Assembly (NCBI RefSeq): GCF_900101045.1
Contig: NZ_FNFN01000006.1
Span: 62,001-126,000, forward strand
DNA length: 64,000 bases
Direction of reading: 5' to 3'
DNA from: Nocardioides sp. YR527
Lineage (GTDB): Bacteria; Actinomycetota; Actinomycetes; Propionibacteriales; Nocardioidaceae
The position numbers and the translations under genes were made by a program. The notes under the pieces are model-generated. The model made no database searches. It was not told the DNA's origin and saw nothing but the letters and a program-made list of their open reading frames with translations. Positions 49,036 through 57,310 of this stretch are shown piece by piece; the first letter of the stretch is position 1, and each line of letters starts with the position of its first letter.

Positions 49036-49821
49036 ATGGTTGCGCTGACGCGCACCAGGCTTCCACTCCCGGGCCGCGGGGCGGCGTACGTCTATGACGC
49101 CTACGGCCCCGAGGACGGGGTGCCGATGGTGCTGTTGCACGAGCTCGGAGGCAGTGCGAAGAGGTGGCAGGGTGTGGTGCCGCCGTTCGCGGTCGATCAC
49201 CGGGTGCATGCCTTCGACATGCGTGGGCACGGGGACTCGGACTGGGCCGCGGAGTACTCCCACCGGCTCATCGCTGACGACGTCATCGCGGCGATGGACG
49301 CGCTCGGGATCTCGGGCGCCGTGGTCGTCGGGCACTCGACCGGCGGCAACGTCGCCCTCCTGGTCGCGATGCACCGCCCCGACCTGGTCTCCCGGCTGAT
49401 CATCGAGGACGTGGTGCCACCCGCGCCGCGCGAGCGCAGGTCGCCCGGGCGCGCAGCCAGGCCGATGCCCCACGACTGGGAGTGCATCGCGTCCCTGCTG
49501 GTCGAGGCGACGATGTACGACGCGTGGATGTGGGAGCAGCTCGAGCTGCTGCCGATGCCGACCCTGATCGTGGCCGGTGGCGGCAACAGCCACATCCCGC
49601 AGTCGGACCTGGAGAAGGTCGCCCAGCGGATCCCTGCGGCAGACCTCGTCCATTTCGACGTCGGTCACTTCGTGCATCGCAACCAGCCCGCCGAGTTCGC
49701 CGACACCGTCCTGGCCTGGCTCGCGTCGCGGGTGGGATCCCCATCCCTAAGGACCCCACCCGCTCTCGCCGACCGGCTCTGCTCTGACTCAGTGCCCGCG
49801 GCGGCGCGCGCCGCCCGGTGA
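49036..49821 (+). CDS. alpha/beta hydrolase
   Basis: 261 residues: VLLHELGGSAKRWQGVVPPFAVDHRVHAFDMRGHGDSDW, nucleophile GHSTGGNVALLVA, LIVAGGGNSHIPQSDLE near the acid, and FDVGHFVHRNQPAEF with the catalytic His. Resembles haloalkane-dehalogenase or epoxide-hydrolase-like members; substrate unknown. It starts 4 bases after the prfB stop, so it is likely in the same transcript. A small inverted repeat (AAGTCGA/TCGACTT, 49846-49868) follows. Confidence 0.85.
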   Translation: MVALTRTRLPLPGRGAAYVYDAYGPEDGVPMVLLHELGGSAKRWQGVVPPFAVDHRVHAFDMRGHGDSDWAAEYSHRLIADDVIAAMDALGISGAVVVGHSTGGNVALLVAMHRPDLVSRLIIEDVVPPAPRERRSPGRAARPMPHDWECIASLLVEATMYDAWMWEQLELLPMPTLIVAGGGNSHIPQSDLEKVAQRIPAADLVHFDVGHFVHRNQPAEFADTVLAWLASRVGSPSLRTPPALADRLCSDSVPAAARAAR

Positions 49822-49888
49822 GGTGCCTACCCGACCCGAGCGACTAAGTCGATTAAAGCACTCGACTTTGGGCTGATGCAAATGCTTC

Positions 49889-50506
49889 TCAGGCGGAGGC
49901 TGCGGTGGCGGTCACCAGGCACCAGCGGGAGGCGCGCTTCTGGACCGTCGCGGGCGCCTCACCGGCCTTGCCGGTGAGCTCGCAGGAGAGCCAGGCATCG
50001 CCGAAGAGGCCGCTGTAGACCACCTTCGTCTGCTTCTTCGCGTCGGTGCAGGTGAGGGCGACCGACGGTTTCCCGTACGCAGGGGTCGACGCGGCCTTGC
50101 AGCCCTTGGGCACGCTCTTGGTCATCTGTGTGGCCCAGTCCAGGGTGACCGGCGGGGCGAAGACCCAGGCCCGGGCCGAGGTGGCCGAGCCCTCCGGCCC
50201 GGTCCAGATGCAGCCGTACTCCTGGGAGACGTCGTTGACCTCGCCCGAGATGGCGGTCTGGTCGCCGTCGCCGTAGGCCTTCTTCTCGGCGGCAGTGCCG
50301 CCGAGGGCCTCGGTCGCGTCCTCGGCCGGGACGCGGTCGCAGAACGCGCCGCGGCGTACCTGCATCGTGGTGGTGTCCGCGGTGCTGAGATCGCCCTTCA
50401 CCTCGGCGACCTCGGGCTCGTCGTCTTTCAGGGTGAGTACGCCGACCCCGACCGCGACCGCGGTGAGGACTACGGCACCGATGAGGATCCGGACTGCAGA
50501 GCGCAC
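49889..50506 (-). CDS. exported six-cysteine protein of unknown function
   Basis: 205 residues: an N-terminal signal or anchor helix (VRILIGAVVLTAVAVGVGVLTL) and an extracytoplasmic domain with six cysteines (FCDRVP, YGCIWTG, KGCKAA, LTCTD, LSCELTG, WCLVTA), enough for three disulfides. It shows a DUF3558-like general plan, but I do not assign it. GTG start supported by TACTCT (complement of 50513-50518), 6 bases upstream. It is divergent from ftsE, and its location by ftsEX suggests a cell-envelope role. Confidence 0.65.
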   Translation of the reverse strand: MRSAVRILIGAVVLTAVAVGVGVLTLKDDEPEVAEVKGDLSTADTTTMQVRRGAFCDRVPAEDATEALGGTAAEKKAYGDGDQTAISGEVNDVSQEYGCIWTGPEGSATSARAWVFAPPVTLDWATQMTKSVPKGCKAASTPAYGKPSVALTCTDAKKQTKVVYSGLFGDAWLSCELTGKAGEAPATVQKRASRWCLVTATAASA

Positions 50507-50580
50507 GCCGTCAGAGTACAGGGGCAGGTATCTCCGAGCCGAAGTGCTGAGCCCACCACCGTTGCACTACCCTCGGTGCG

Positions 50581-51270
50581 GTGATCCGCTTCGAGAAGGT
50601 CAGCAAGGCCTACCCAGGGCAGGCGCGACCCGCCCTCAACAGCCTTTCGATCGACATCCAGAAGGGGGAGTTCGTCTTCCTCGTGGGCCAATCGGGCTCG
50701 GGGAAGTCGACGGCGCTCAAGCTGATGCTGCGTGAGCAGCGCCCGACCACCGGCCGGGTCTACGTCGCCGGCAAGGAGATCAACCGGCTCGCCGGCTGGA
50801 AGGTGCCGCGGCTGCGCCGCCAGGTCGGCACGATCTTCCAGGACTTCCGCCTCCTGGCCAACAAGAACGTCGCCGAGAACGTCGCGTTCGCGATGCAGGT
50901 CACCGGTCACTCCAACCGCGAGATCCGGGAGCGCGTCCCGGAGACGCTCGAGCTGGTCGGTCTCGACGGCAAGGGCGACCGGATGCCCGACGAGCTCTCC
51001 GGCGGTGAGCAGCAGCGGGTGGCCGTCGCCCGCGCGTTCATCAACCGGCCGATGATCCTGATCGCCGACGAGCCGACCGGTAACCTCGACCCCGGCAACA
51101 CCGTCGGCATCATGCGCCTGCTCGACCGGATCAACCGGTCCGGCACCACGATCGTGATGGCGACCCACGACGTCCAGATGGTCGACCAGATGCGCAAGCG
51201 CGTCATCGAGCTCGAGCACGGCCACCTCGTACGCGACCAGGTCCAGGGCGGCTACGGCGCTCAGTTCTGA
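50581..51270 (+). CDS. ftsE: cell division ATP-binding protein FtsE
   Basis: 229 residues. Walker A GQSGSGKST near 41, signature LSGGEQQRVAVARAF, Walker B MILIADEPTGNLDP, H-loop ATHDVQMV, with FtsE-specific IFQDFRLLANKNVAENVAFAMQV. With FtsX it transmits ATP cycles across the membrane to activate peptidoglycan hydrolases at division. GTG start with TACCCT (50568-50573) 7 bases upstream. Confidence 0.96.
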   Translation: MIRFEKVSKAYPGQARPALNSLSIDIQKGEFVFLVGQSGSGKSTALKLMLREQRPTTGRVYVAGKEINRLAGWKVPRLRRQVGTIFQDFRLLANKNVAENVAFAMQVTGHSNREIRERVPETLELVGLDGKGDRMPDELSGGEQQRVAVARAFINRPMILIADEPTGNLDPGNTVGIMRLLDRINRSGTTIVMATHDVQMVDQMRKRVIELEHGHLVRDQVQGGYGAQF

Positions 51271-51331
51271 GCCCCGGACCCCCTCACCTTCGACCAGGTT
51301 CTACAACCCAGAAAAGGTTCCTCGACCCGCC

Positions 51332-52240
51332 ATGCAGCTGCGCTATGTATTCACCGAGCTTCGCCAGGGGCTACGCCGCAACCTGTCGATGCACGTCGCG
51401 GTGGCCCTGACCCTGCTCGTCTCGCTCACCCTCGCCGGCGTCGGCCTGCTGCTGCGTGAGCAGGCCCAGCTGACCGAGGAGGTCTGGGGCGACGAGCTGC
51501 AGATCACCTTCTACATGTGCAACGGCGCCAACGACCGCAACCCGCAGTGCGCCGGGGCCGTCGACGACAGCCAGAAGAAGGTCATCACCGACGCCCTCGA
51601 CGACAACAGGTACGTCGACAAGATCGAGGAGGAGAGCCAGGAGCAGGCCTACGAGCGGCTGCAGGCTCTCGACGTCGAAGGCGTCAGCGGTCCCGACCCG
51701 GTGGTGAAGTCCAGCGACATGTGGGAGTCCTACTGGGTCACGATGACCGACCCGCACCACTCCGCCGAGATCATCGAGGCGGTCGCCGGCCTGGACGGCA
51801 TCGACCACGTCGGCGACGTCCACGAGGTCACCGGGCCCATCCTCGCCGCCGTCGACGGGCTGCAGAGCGCGGCACTGGTCGGCGCGATCGTGCTGGTGAT
51901 CGCGGCGCTGCTGCTGGTCGCCAACACCATTCGGCTGGCGGCCTTCGCCCGCCGTCGTGAGATCGGGATCATGCGACTGGTGGGTGCCTCGACCCTCTAC
52001 ATCGCGCTGCCGTTCCTCCTGGAGTCGCTCGTGGTGGCCCTGGTCGGGATCGGGCTGTCCGGGATCGCGCTGGCCGCGGTGATGTACTTCGGCGTCGAGC
52101 AGCGGCTCTCCTCGACCGCGGTGACCCAGTGGGTCGGCTGGGAGGAGTTCTTCAGCTCCTTCGCGATCGTCGCGATCCTCGGCATCCTGCTCACGCTCGT
52201 CCCGACACTCCTGCTCACCCGCAAATACATCAAGGTCTGA
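51332..52240 (+). CDS. ftsX: cell division protein FtsX
   Basis: 302 residues, four helices: one near the N-terminus (VAVALTLLVSLTLAGVGLLL), a large extracytoplasmic loop of about 120 residues, and three C-terminal helices with AFARRREIGIMRLVGASTLYIALPF, the FtsX permease signature. The loop contains a CNGANDRNPQC pair that may form a disulfide. It is the partner of FtsE; the following coiled-coil M23 genes probably encode its hydrolase effectors. Confidence 0.95.
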   Translation: MQLRYVFTELRQGLRRNLSMHVAVALTLLVSLTLAGVGLLLREQAQLTEEVWGDELQITFYMCNGANDRNPQCAGAVDDSQKKVITDALDDNRYVDKIEEESQEQAYERLQALDVEGVSGPDPVVKSSDMWESYWVTMTDPHHSAEIIEAVAGLDGIDHVGDVHEVTGPILAAVDGLQSAALVGAIVLVIAALLLVANTIRLAAFARRREIGIMRLVGASTLYIALPFLLESLVVALVGIGLSGIALAAVMYFGVEQRLSSTAVTQWVGWEEFFSSFAIVAILGILLTLVPTLLLTRKYIKV

Positions 52241-52264
52241 CCCGGATCCCCTACCGTCAGAGCC

Positions 52265-53530
52265 GTGCACGTCTTCCCCCGTGCCGGTTCGCTTGCCGCT
52301 GCGCTCAGCTGCGCCGTGGTGGCTGCCGTGCTGCTCTCGCCCACCCTTCCCTCCTCCGCCGACGAGAAGGACCGCCTCGAGCAGGAGCAGCGTGAGGTCC
52401 AGCAGGACCAGAAGGCCGCGGCCGAGGATCTGGAGCACTCCAGCGCCGGCCTGCGCAAGGCGTCGGCGGCGTACGCCGCGGCGCAGAAGAGACTCGACCA
52501 GGCCCAGACCCGTCTCGACGAGCTCAACACCAGGCTCGCCGAGGCGCAGGCGGCCCACGCCGAGCTCGAGGCCGAGCTCGCCGAGCAGAAGCTGCTGCTC
52601 GCCGAGGCGAAGCGGGAGCTCGCCGCGGGCAAGGCCGAGGTGAAGGCGCAGCGCGAGGAGATGCGCGACGCGATCCTGACCCGGTTCACCGGGGGAGACC
52701 CGCGGCTCGCCCAGGCGGCGGCCCTGCTCTCCGGAGGCTCCCTCGAGGACCTGATGCGCCAGCAGACGTACGTCGACGCGGCCTCCGCGGGCCAGGACGC
52801 CACCCTCCAGCGGATGGAGGCGACCGAGACGATGCTCGTCGTCCGCGAGGGCGAGGTGCAGGAGGCGACCGACGCGATCGCCGCCAAGGAGAAGAAGGCC
52901 CGGGAGCTGGTCGCCGAGGTCGACTCGCTCCGCGACCAGGCCGCCGCCGCCCACGCCGAGATGTCCACGCTGGCCGCCCAGGCAGCCACCGCGAAGCGGT
53001 CGGCCGAGTCGGCCAGGGCCGCGGACGCCGCCGAGCTGCGCGAGCTCGAGGCCCAGGAGTCGGCGCTGCGTACGAAGATCCGGTCGCTCGCCTCGGCAGG
53101 CTCCGGCACCGACCGCAACGTCGGCTCGGTCGGCGGGCTCTTCGGGCCGCCGGTGACCGACACCTACGTCACCTCGCCCTACGGCATCCGCAAGCACCCG
53201 ATCTACGGCTACGTCTCGCTGCACAACGGCACCGACTTCCACGCGCCCTGTGGCCGCCCGCTGCTCGCGGTCGACTCGGGGCAGATCATCTCGACCTCGT
53301 ACTCCAGCGTGTGGGGAAACCGCCTGCACCTCTATCTCGGCAAGGTCAACGGGCACTCCTACACCGCCGTCTACAACCACATCTCGAGCTACGCGAGGAC
53401 CTCGGGATCCGTCGGGCGCGGTGAGACCGTGGCGTACGCCGGGACCACCGGCTGGTCCACGGGCTGCCACCTGCACTTCACGATCCTGCGTGACGGCACT
53501 CCGGTCGACCCGGCACCGCTGCTGGGCTGA
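52265..53530 (+). CDS. coiled-coil M23 peptidase, FtsEX-linked (copy 1)
   Basis: 421 residues: signal peptide (AGSLAAALSCAVVAAVLLSPTLPSSA), a long coiled coil with heptad-like E/K/A content (about 33-270), and a C-terminal LytM domain with intact zinc ligands (LHNGTDFHAPCG, H-x3-D; YNHISSY; CHLHF). Same architecture as EnvC-type activators, but EnvC itself has a degenerate LytM. Probably cleaves septal peptidoglycan under FtsEX. GTG start with TACCGT (52252-52257) 7 bases upstream. Confidence 0.88.
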   Translation: MHVFPRAGSLAAALSCAVVAAVLLSPTLPSSADEKDRLEQEQREVQQDQKAAAEDLEHSSAGLRKASAAYAAAQKRLDQAQTRLDELNTRLAEAQAAHAELEAELAEQKLLLAEAKRELAAGKAEVKAQREEMRDAILTRFTGGDPRLAQAAALLSGGSLEDLMRQQTYVDAASAGQDATLQRMEATETMLVVREGEVQEATDAIAAKEKKARELVAEVDSLRDQAAAAHAEMSTLAAQAATAKRSAESARAADAAELRELEAQESALRTKIRSLASAGSGTDRNVGSVGGLFGPPVTDTYVTSPYGIRKHPIYGYVSLHNGTDFHAPCGRPLLAVDSGQIISTSYSSVWGNRLHLYLGKVNGHSYTAVYNHISSYARTSGSVGRGETVAYAGTTGWSTGCHLHFTILRDGTPVDPAPLLG

Positions 53531-53633
53531 TCTCGGCGTCGGTCGAGTCGCCCTGCCGGGTTGACGCGGGAGCCCGTGGGGGTATCGTCTCCTGCTCGTC
53601 CGGTCATCCCCCACTGCCACCGGAGGCAATCCG

Positions 53634-54905
53634 TTGCACCCCGCGCGACTCGGCGCCACCCGTCTGAGCCGTCCCTTCCTCGCGCTGCTCATCGGCTGCG
53701 TGCTCGCCGGGACCCTGATCACCCCGCTCGCCCGAGCCGACGACTCGCTCGAGGACCAGCAGGAGCAGATCGAGAAGGAGAAGGAGGCGGCCGAGAACGC
53801 CGTCGAGCACTCCAGCGACGCCCTGCAGCGAGCCACCGCCACCCTCGCCACCGCCCAGAAGAAGCTGGCCGGCGCCCGGAATCGGCTCGAGAAGACCGAC
53901 GTACGCCTGCGGGCCGCCGCCCGCGCGCACCGACGTGCCGAGGCGTCCCTGGAGCGGCAGCGGGCGGTGCTCGAGGCGGCGCGTACGGATCTCCGGACCG
54001 CCCGGAAGCGGGCGACCGAGTCGCGAGAGGACCTGCGCGACACGATCCTGGAGGAGTTCACCGCCGTCGGTGACCCACGGCTGGAGGAGTTCTCGGCGCT
54101 GCTCGAGGGAGCGACGCTGGAGGAGCTCATGCGACGGCGCAACTACACCGACGCGGTGACCTCCTCGAAGGCCAGCACCCTGGAGCGGCTCGAGGCCGGG
54201 GAGCGGCTGGTCGCCCGTCGCGAGCGCGGCCAGCGCAGGGCCACCGCCGCCGTCGCGGCGACCGAGCGGACCGCCGCCCAGAAGGTCGCGGAGGTCAAGC
54301 GTCTCCGGGCCCGTGCGACCGAGGCCCGCGACGAGATCGCCGCGCTCGTGACCCGGACCGCCGCCGCGAAGAAGAAGGCTGCCGCCCTGGCGGAGGAGGA
54401 CCGCAAGGTCCTCGCCGAGCTGGAGAAGCAGGACGCGGCGATCGAGGAGAAGATCGCCGCGCTCGCCGAGGGCGCCCAGAACCGGACCGTCGACACGCTC
54501 GTCGGCATGCTGGAGATGCCGGTCGCCGACTCCTACGTGACCTCGCCCTACGGGATGCGGACCCACCCGACCACGGGTGAGTACAAGCTGCACGACGGCG
54601 TCGACCTGCACGCCCCCTGTGGCACGCCGCTGCTGGCCGCCGAGTCGGGCACGGTCATCGCGCAGGAGTGGAACGACGCGTACGGGAACCGTCTGCACCT
54701 CTTCCTGGGCAAGATCAACGGGCACTCCTACACGGCCATCTACAACCACCTCTCGGCCTACCGCAGCGAGGTCGACGACACCGTCGCACGTGGCGACGTC
54801 ATCGGGCTCGCCGGCACCACCGGCTGGTCCACCGGGTGCCATCTGCACTTCATGATCCTGAAGGACGGCGAGATCATCGACCCGATGCCTCTGCTGGGTC
54901 TGTGA
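53634..54905 (+). CDS. coiled-coil M23 peptidase, FtsEX-linked (copy 2)
   Basis: 423 residues, paralogue of the gene before: signal peptide (LALLIGCVLAGTLITPLARA), coiled coil to about residue 280, and a LytM domain with LHDGVDLHAPCG, YNHLSAY and CHLHF, so the zinc site is intact. Translation is taken from TTG 53634 with GGAGG 8 bases upstream; TATCGT at 53582-53587 is a probable -10 for a leadered transcript. Tandem duplication beside ftsEX suggests division of labour, for example septal versus lateral wall or two pairs of interaction partners. Confidence 0.86.
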   Translation: MHPARLGATRLSRPFLALLIGCVLAGTLITPLARADDSLEDQQEQIEKEKEAAENAVEHSSDALQRATATLATAQKKLAGARNRLEKTDVRLRAAARAHRRAEASLERQRAVLEAARTDLRTARKRATESREDLRDTILEEFTAVGDPRLEEFSALLEGATLEELMRRRNYTDAVTSSKASTLERLEAGERLVARRERGQRRATAAVAATERTAAQKVAEVKRLRARATEARDEIAALVTRTAAAKKKAAALAEEDRKVLAELEKQDAAIEEKIAALAEGAQNRTVDTLVGMLEMPVADSYVTSPYGMRTHPTTGEYKLHDGVDLHAPCGTPLLAAESGTVIAQEWNDAYGNRLHLFLGKINGHSYTAIYNHLSAYRSEVDDTVARGDVIGLAGTTGWSTGCHLHFMILKDGEIIDPMPLLGL

Positions 54906-54958
54906 CTCGGGCGCTAAACGTTTCGCGGTCATGACCGTGCGCCTGAGAGAATGGTGGA

Positions 54959-55438
54959 ATGGCGAAGGAGCAGGGGCGCAAGATGATCGCGCAGAACAAG
55001 AAGGCGCGACACGACTACCACATCGAGGACACCTACGAGGCCGGCATGGTCCTGCAGGGCACCGAGGTGAAGTCGCTGCGTGAGGGTCGCGCCTCCCTGG
55101 TCGACGGCTTCGTCGACATCGACCGTGGCGAGGCCTGGATCCACGGGATCCACATCCCCGAATACCTCAACGGCACCTGGACCAACCACGCCGCCCGCCG
55201 CAAGCGCAAGCTGCTCCTGCACCGCGCCGAGATCGACAAGATCGAGCGCAAGGTCTCCGAGAAGGGCCTCACCGTCGTCCCCCTCGCCCTCTACTTCCTC
55301 AACGGTCGCGCCAAGGTCGAGATCGGCGTCGCCAAGGGCAAGAAGTCGTGGGACAAGCGCAACACCATCGCCGAGCGTACGGCCAAGCGGGAGGCCGAGG
55401 TCGAGGTCGGTCGCAAGCTCAAGGGCATGACCGGATAA
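54959..55438 (+). CDS. smpB: SsrA-binding protein SmpB
   Basis: 159 residues: YEAGMVLQGTEVKSLREGRASLVDGFV, GTWTNHAARRKRKLLLHRAEIDKI, and the basic tail GKKSWDKRNTIAERTAKREAEVE of SmpB. It delivers tmRNA to stalled ribosomes; ssrA follows within 75 bp. GAGAAT at 54947-54952 lies 6 bases before the ATG, so it may have a leaderless transcript of its own. Confidence 0.96.
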   Translation: MAKEQGRKMIAQNKKARHDYHIEDTYEAGMVLQGTEVKSLREGRASLVDGFVDIDRGEAWIHGIHIPEYLNGTWTNHAARRKRKLLLHRAEIDKIERKVSEKGLTVVPLALYFLNGRAKVEIGVAKGKKSWDKRNTIAERTAKREAEVEVGRKLKGMTG

Positions 55439-55511
55439 CCGAGTGGGGAATGCCCGCCTGGGGCTGTAGTGTTCTCTTACTGCCTGCACCACGGGCATTG
55501 ACAATTCAAAA

Positions 55512-55880
55512 GGGGCTGATCGGTTTCGACTTGGGACGTTGCTCCCAGGGGAAGCGGGTCGAGGAGCCAGCGTCATCTCGTAAACGATCGCTGGAAACCA
55601 ATAACTGCCAACGCTAAGCGCAGTTCCTTCGCTCTCGCCGCCTGACGCGGTGATCGAAGCGTCTGACCGAGTATCCGTCTTCGGCTCGGACCCAGGCGTC
55701 ATCTAGAAGACTCCACCTCATGCACATGCCGACGGGGCATGAGGGACATCTAGTCGGCTGAGCCTGTCGGGGACGTGTCTGCGTCGAGCCCCGGGGATGA
55801 GAGAACGCCACCCACAGACTGCACCCGGAGAAGACCTGGCACGGCGCTCGAGGACCGGGGTTCGATTCCCCGCAGCTCCA
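55512..55880 (+). ncRNA. ssrA: transfer-messenger RNA
   Basis: The 5' end GGGGCTGATCGGTTTCGAC pairs its GGGGCTG with the 3' CAGCTCC before the encoded ending CCA; the TPsiC-like arm GGACCGGGGTTCGATTCCCC is near the end. The tag reading frame at 55607-55642 encodes ANAKRSSFALAA followed by TGA (55643-55645), ending in the ALAA-type degron recognised by ClpXP. It lies next to smpB. 369 nt. Confidence 0.96.
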
Positions 55881-55887
55881 CTCGATC

Positions 55888-55930
55888 GAGGGCGACGTGT
55901 GCTCGCGGAAACGCGAGCCACGTCGCTCTC
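55888..55930 (+). terminator. hairpin terminator after ssrA
   Basis: GAGGGCGACGTGTGCTCGCG pairs with CGCGAGCCACGTCGCTCTC with one mismatch and a GAAA-type loop, and GTCATTTGTC follows. Confidence 0.85.
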
Positions 55931-56229
55931 GTCATTTGTCCGCGCTTCGCGCGGAGGCGGGGGCTTCGCCACCCGCACCCCTTTGTCCGTGTTCGCCGCT
56001 GGTGTGTGCCGCGTCCTGGTGGGGAATAGGCGTACGTGGCTGGTGCCTGTGCGGCGCGGGGGATGTCGCGCGCACCCCTAGGAGGGCTGGTCATGCTGGG
56101 TGTGACTGAGGCTCCTAGGGGGATGCGGTGGTCTCGCTCCCTTGGGTCCGTATCGCTGGCGGCGGGTGCCGAGGCAGGTTCCCGCCATGGCGGGGAAGTG
56201 ACGCGTTGGGAGCGAGGGGCAGCCCCCAG

Positions 56230-56249
56230 TTTCCCGCCATGGCGGGAAA
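56230..56249. repeat. 20-bp perfect palindrome, second of two related copies
   Basis: TTTCCCGCCATGGCGGGAAA is perfectly palindromic. A sister copy with one inserted G lies at 56179-56197, about 50 bp upstream. Could be a regulatory-protein site or part of a repeated hairpin element. Confidence 0.7.
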
Positions 56250-56391
56250 ATGCACGGTGGTTGCTCACGAGACCCGGTAACGGCATCAGCTGACCGAGGA
56301 CGGAAGACTTCCTGTTGTTCATCTCCCTCGCGAGATGACTTCTCTTGCGTGCGCGATAGGGTTGTGAGGCGTACGTCACATGGAGGTAAGG

Positions 56392-57273
56392 ATGTTCGAG
56401 GAAGGACAGCTCTACTCACCCGTCACCGTGGGCGAGGATGGGCAGGTCGAGGTGCATCTGGGGGACAACCACCCCGGGTTCGCAGACCAGGACTACCGGG
56501 CACGTCGGAGCGAGATCGCTGCCGCGGCGCTGGGTTGGAAGCCGGGGGAGACGGTGCCCCGGATCGACTACACCGAGACGGAGAACGAGATCTGGCGCAC
56601 GGTGTGCCGCGAGATCGCACCGCTGCACGCGAAGTACGCCTGCCGCAACTTCATCGCGGCCGTGGAGGCCCTCAACCTCCCGCAGGACCGGGTGCCACAG
56701 CTCGACGAGGTCAGCGCCGGCCTGAAGCCGCTGACCGGGTTCGAGTACGTCCCGGCCGCAGGGATCGTCCCGCTGGAGGAGTTCTACGGGAGCCTGGCCG
56801 ACGGGCAGTTCCACTCGACGCAGTATCTGCGTCACCACGCCGTGCCGCTCTACACCCCTGAGCCCGACATCATCCACGAGGTGATCGGCCACGGGAACCT
56901 CCTCGCCGACCCTCAGGTCGCCGAGGTCAAGCGCCTCGCCGGCGCCGCCGCGCGTCGCGTCGAGACCAGGGAGGCGCTCCAGGTCGTGGCCGACGTCTTC
57001 TGGTTCACGATCGAGTTCGGCGTGCTCCACGAGGACGGTGACATCAAGGCTTACGGTGCCGGGCTGCTCTCCTCCTACGGCGAGATCGAGGAGATGCACG
57101 AGGTCGAGGTGCGGCCGATCGACTTCGCCCAGATGGCGACGGTCGACTACGACATCACCCACTACCAGCCGGTGCTCTTCGCCGCGGAGTCGTTCAGCCA
57201 CATGGTCGACGAGGTCGGAAACTTCTTCGCGACCTGCGACGACGACACGCCACAGCGTCTCGGCGCCGTCTAG
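56392..57273 (+). CDS. phhA: aromatic amino acid hydroxylase (phenylalanine 4-monooxygenase)
   Basis: 293 residues, single catalytic domain as in bacterial phenylalanine hydroxylases, about the usual length. Iron ligands are in IIHEVIGHGNLL (two His) and WFTIEFGVL (Glu); FYGSLADGQFHSTQYLRHHAVPLYTPEPDI is the substrate/pterin region. Converts Phe to Tyr with tetrahydrobiopterin and O2. ATG 56392 follows GGAGG by 5 bases; ATG 56380 would put the Shine-Dalgarno inside the frame. No pterin dehydratase gene is adjacent. Confidence 0.9.
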   Translation: MFEEGQLYSPVTVGEDGQVEVHLGDNHPGFADQDYRARRSEIAAAALGWKPGETVPRIDYTETENEIWRTVCREIAPLHAKYACRNFIAAVEALNLPQDRVPQLDEVSAGLKPLTGFEYVPAAGIVPLEEFYGSLADGQFHSTQYLRHHAVPLYTPEPDIIHEVIGHGNLLADPQVAEVKRLAGAAARRVETREALQVVADVFWFTIEFGVLHEDGDIKAYGAGLLSSYGEIEEMHEVEVRPIDFAQMATVDYDITHYQPVLFAAESFSHMVDEVGNFFATCDDDTPQRLGAV

Positions 57274-57310
57274 GCCGATTCGGCCCGGTCCGAGGCGTTA
57301 GCCTCGGAAG

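Larger units (their letters stand above)
55881..56391. other. 511-bp intergenic region rich in palindromes
   Basis: No convincing gene. It holds the ssrA terminator, a 10-bp inverted repeat CCCCTAGGAG...CTCCTAGGGG (56075-56084 and 56112-56121), an imperfect TTCCCGCCATGGCGGGGAA palindrome at 56179-56197, and the 20-bp perfect palindrome at 56230-56249. A -10-like TAGGGT (56356-56361) may serve the following hydroxylase gene. Confidence 0.6.

Noticed and set aside
55512..55880. Several short frames inside ssrA
   Set aside because: They lie in the tmRNA, where only the 12-codon tag is translated.
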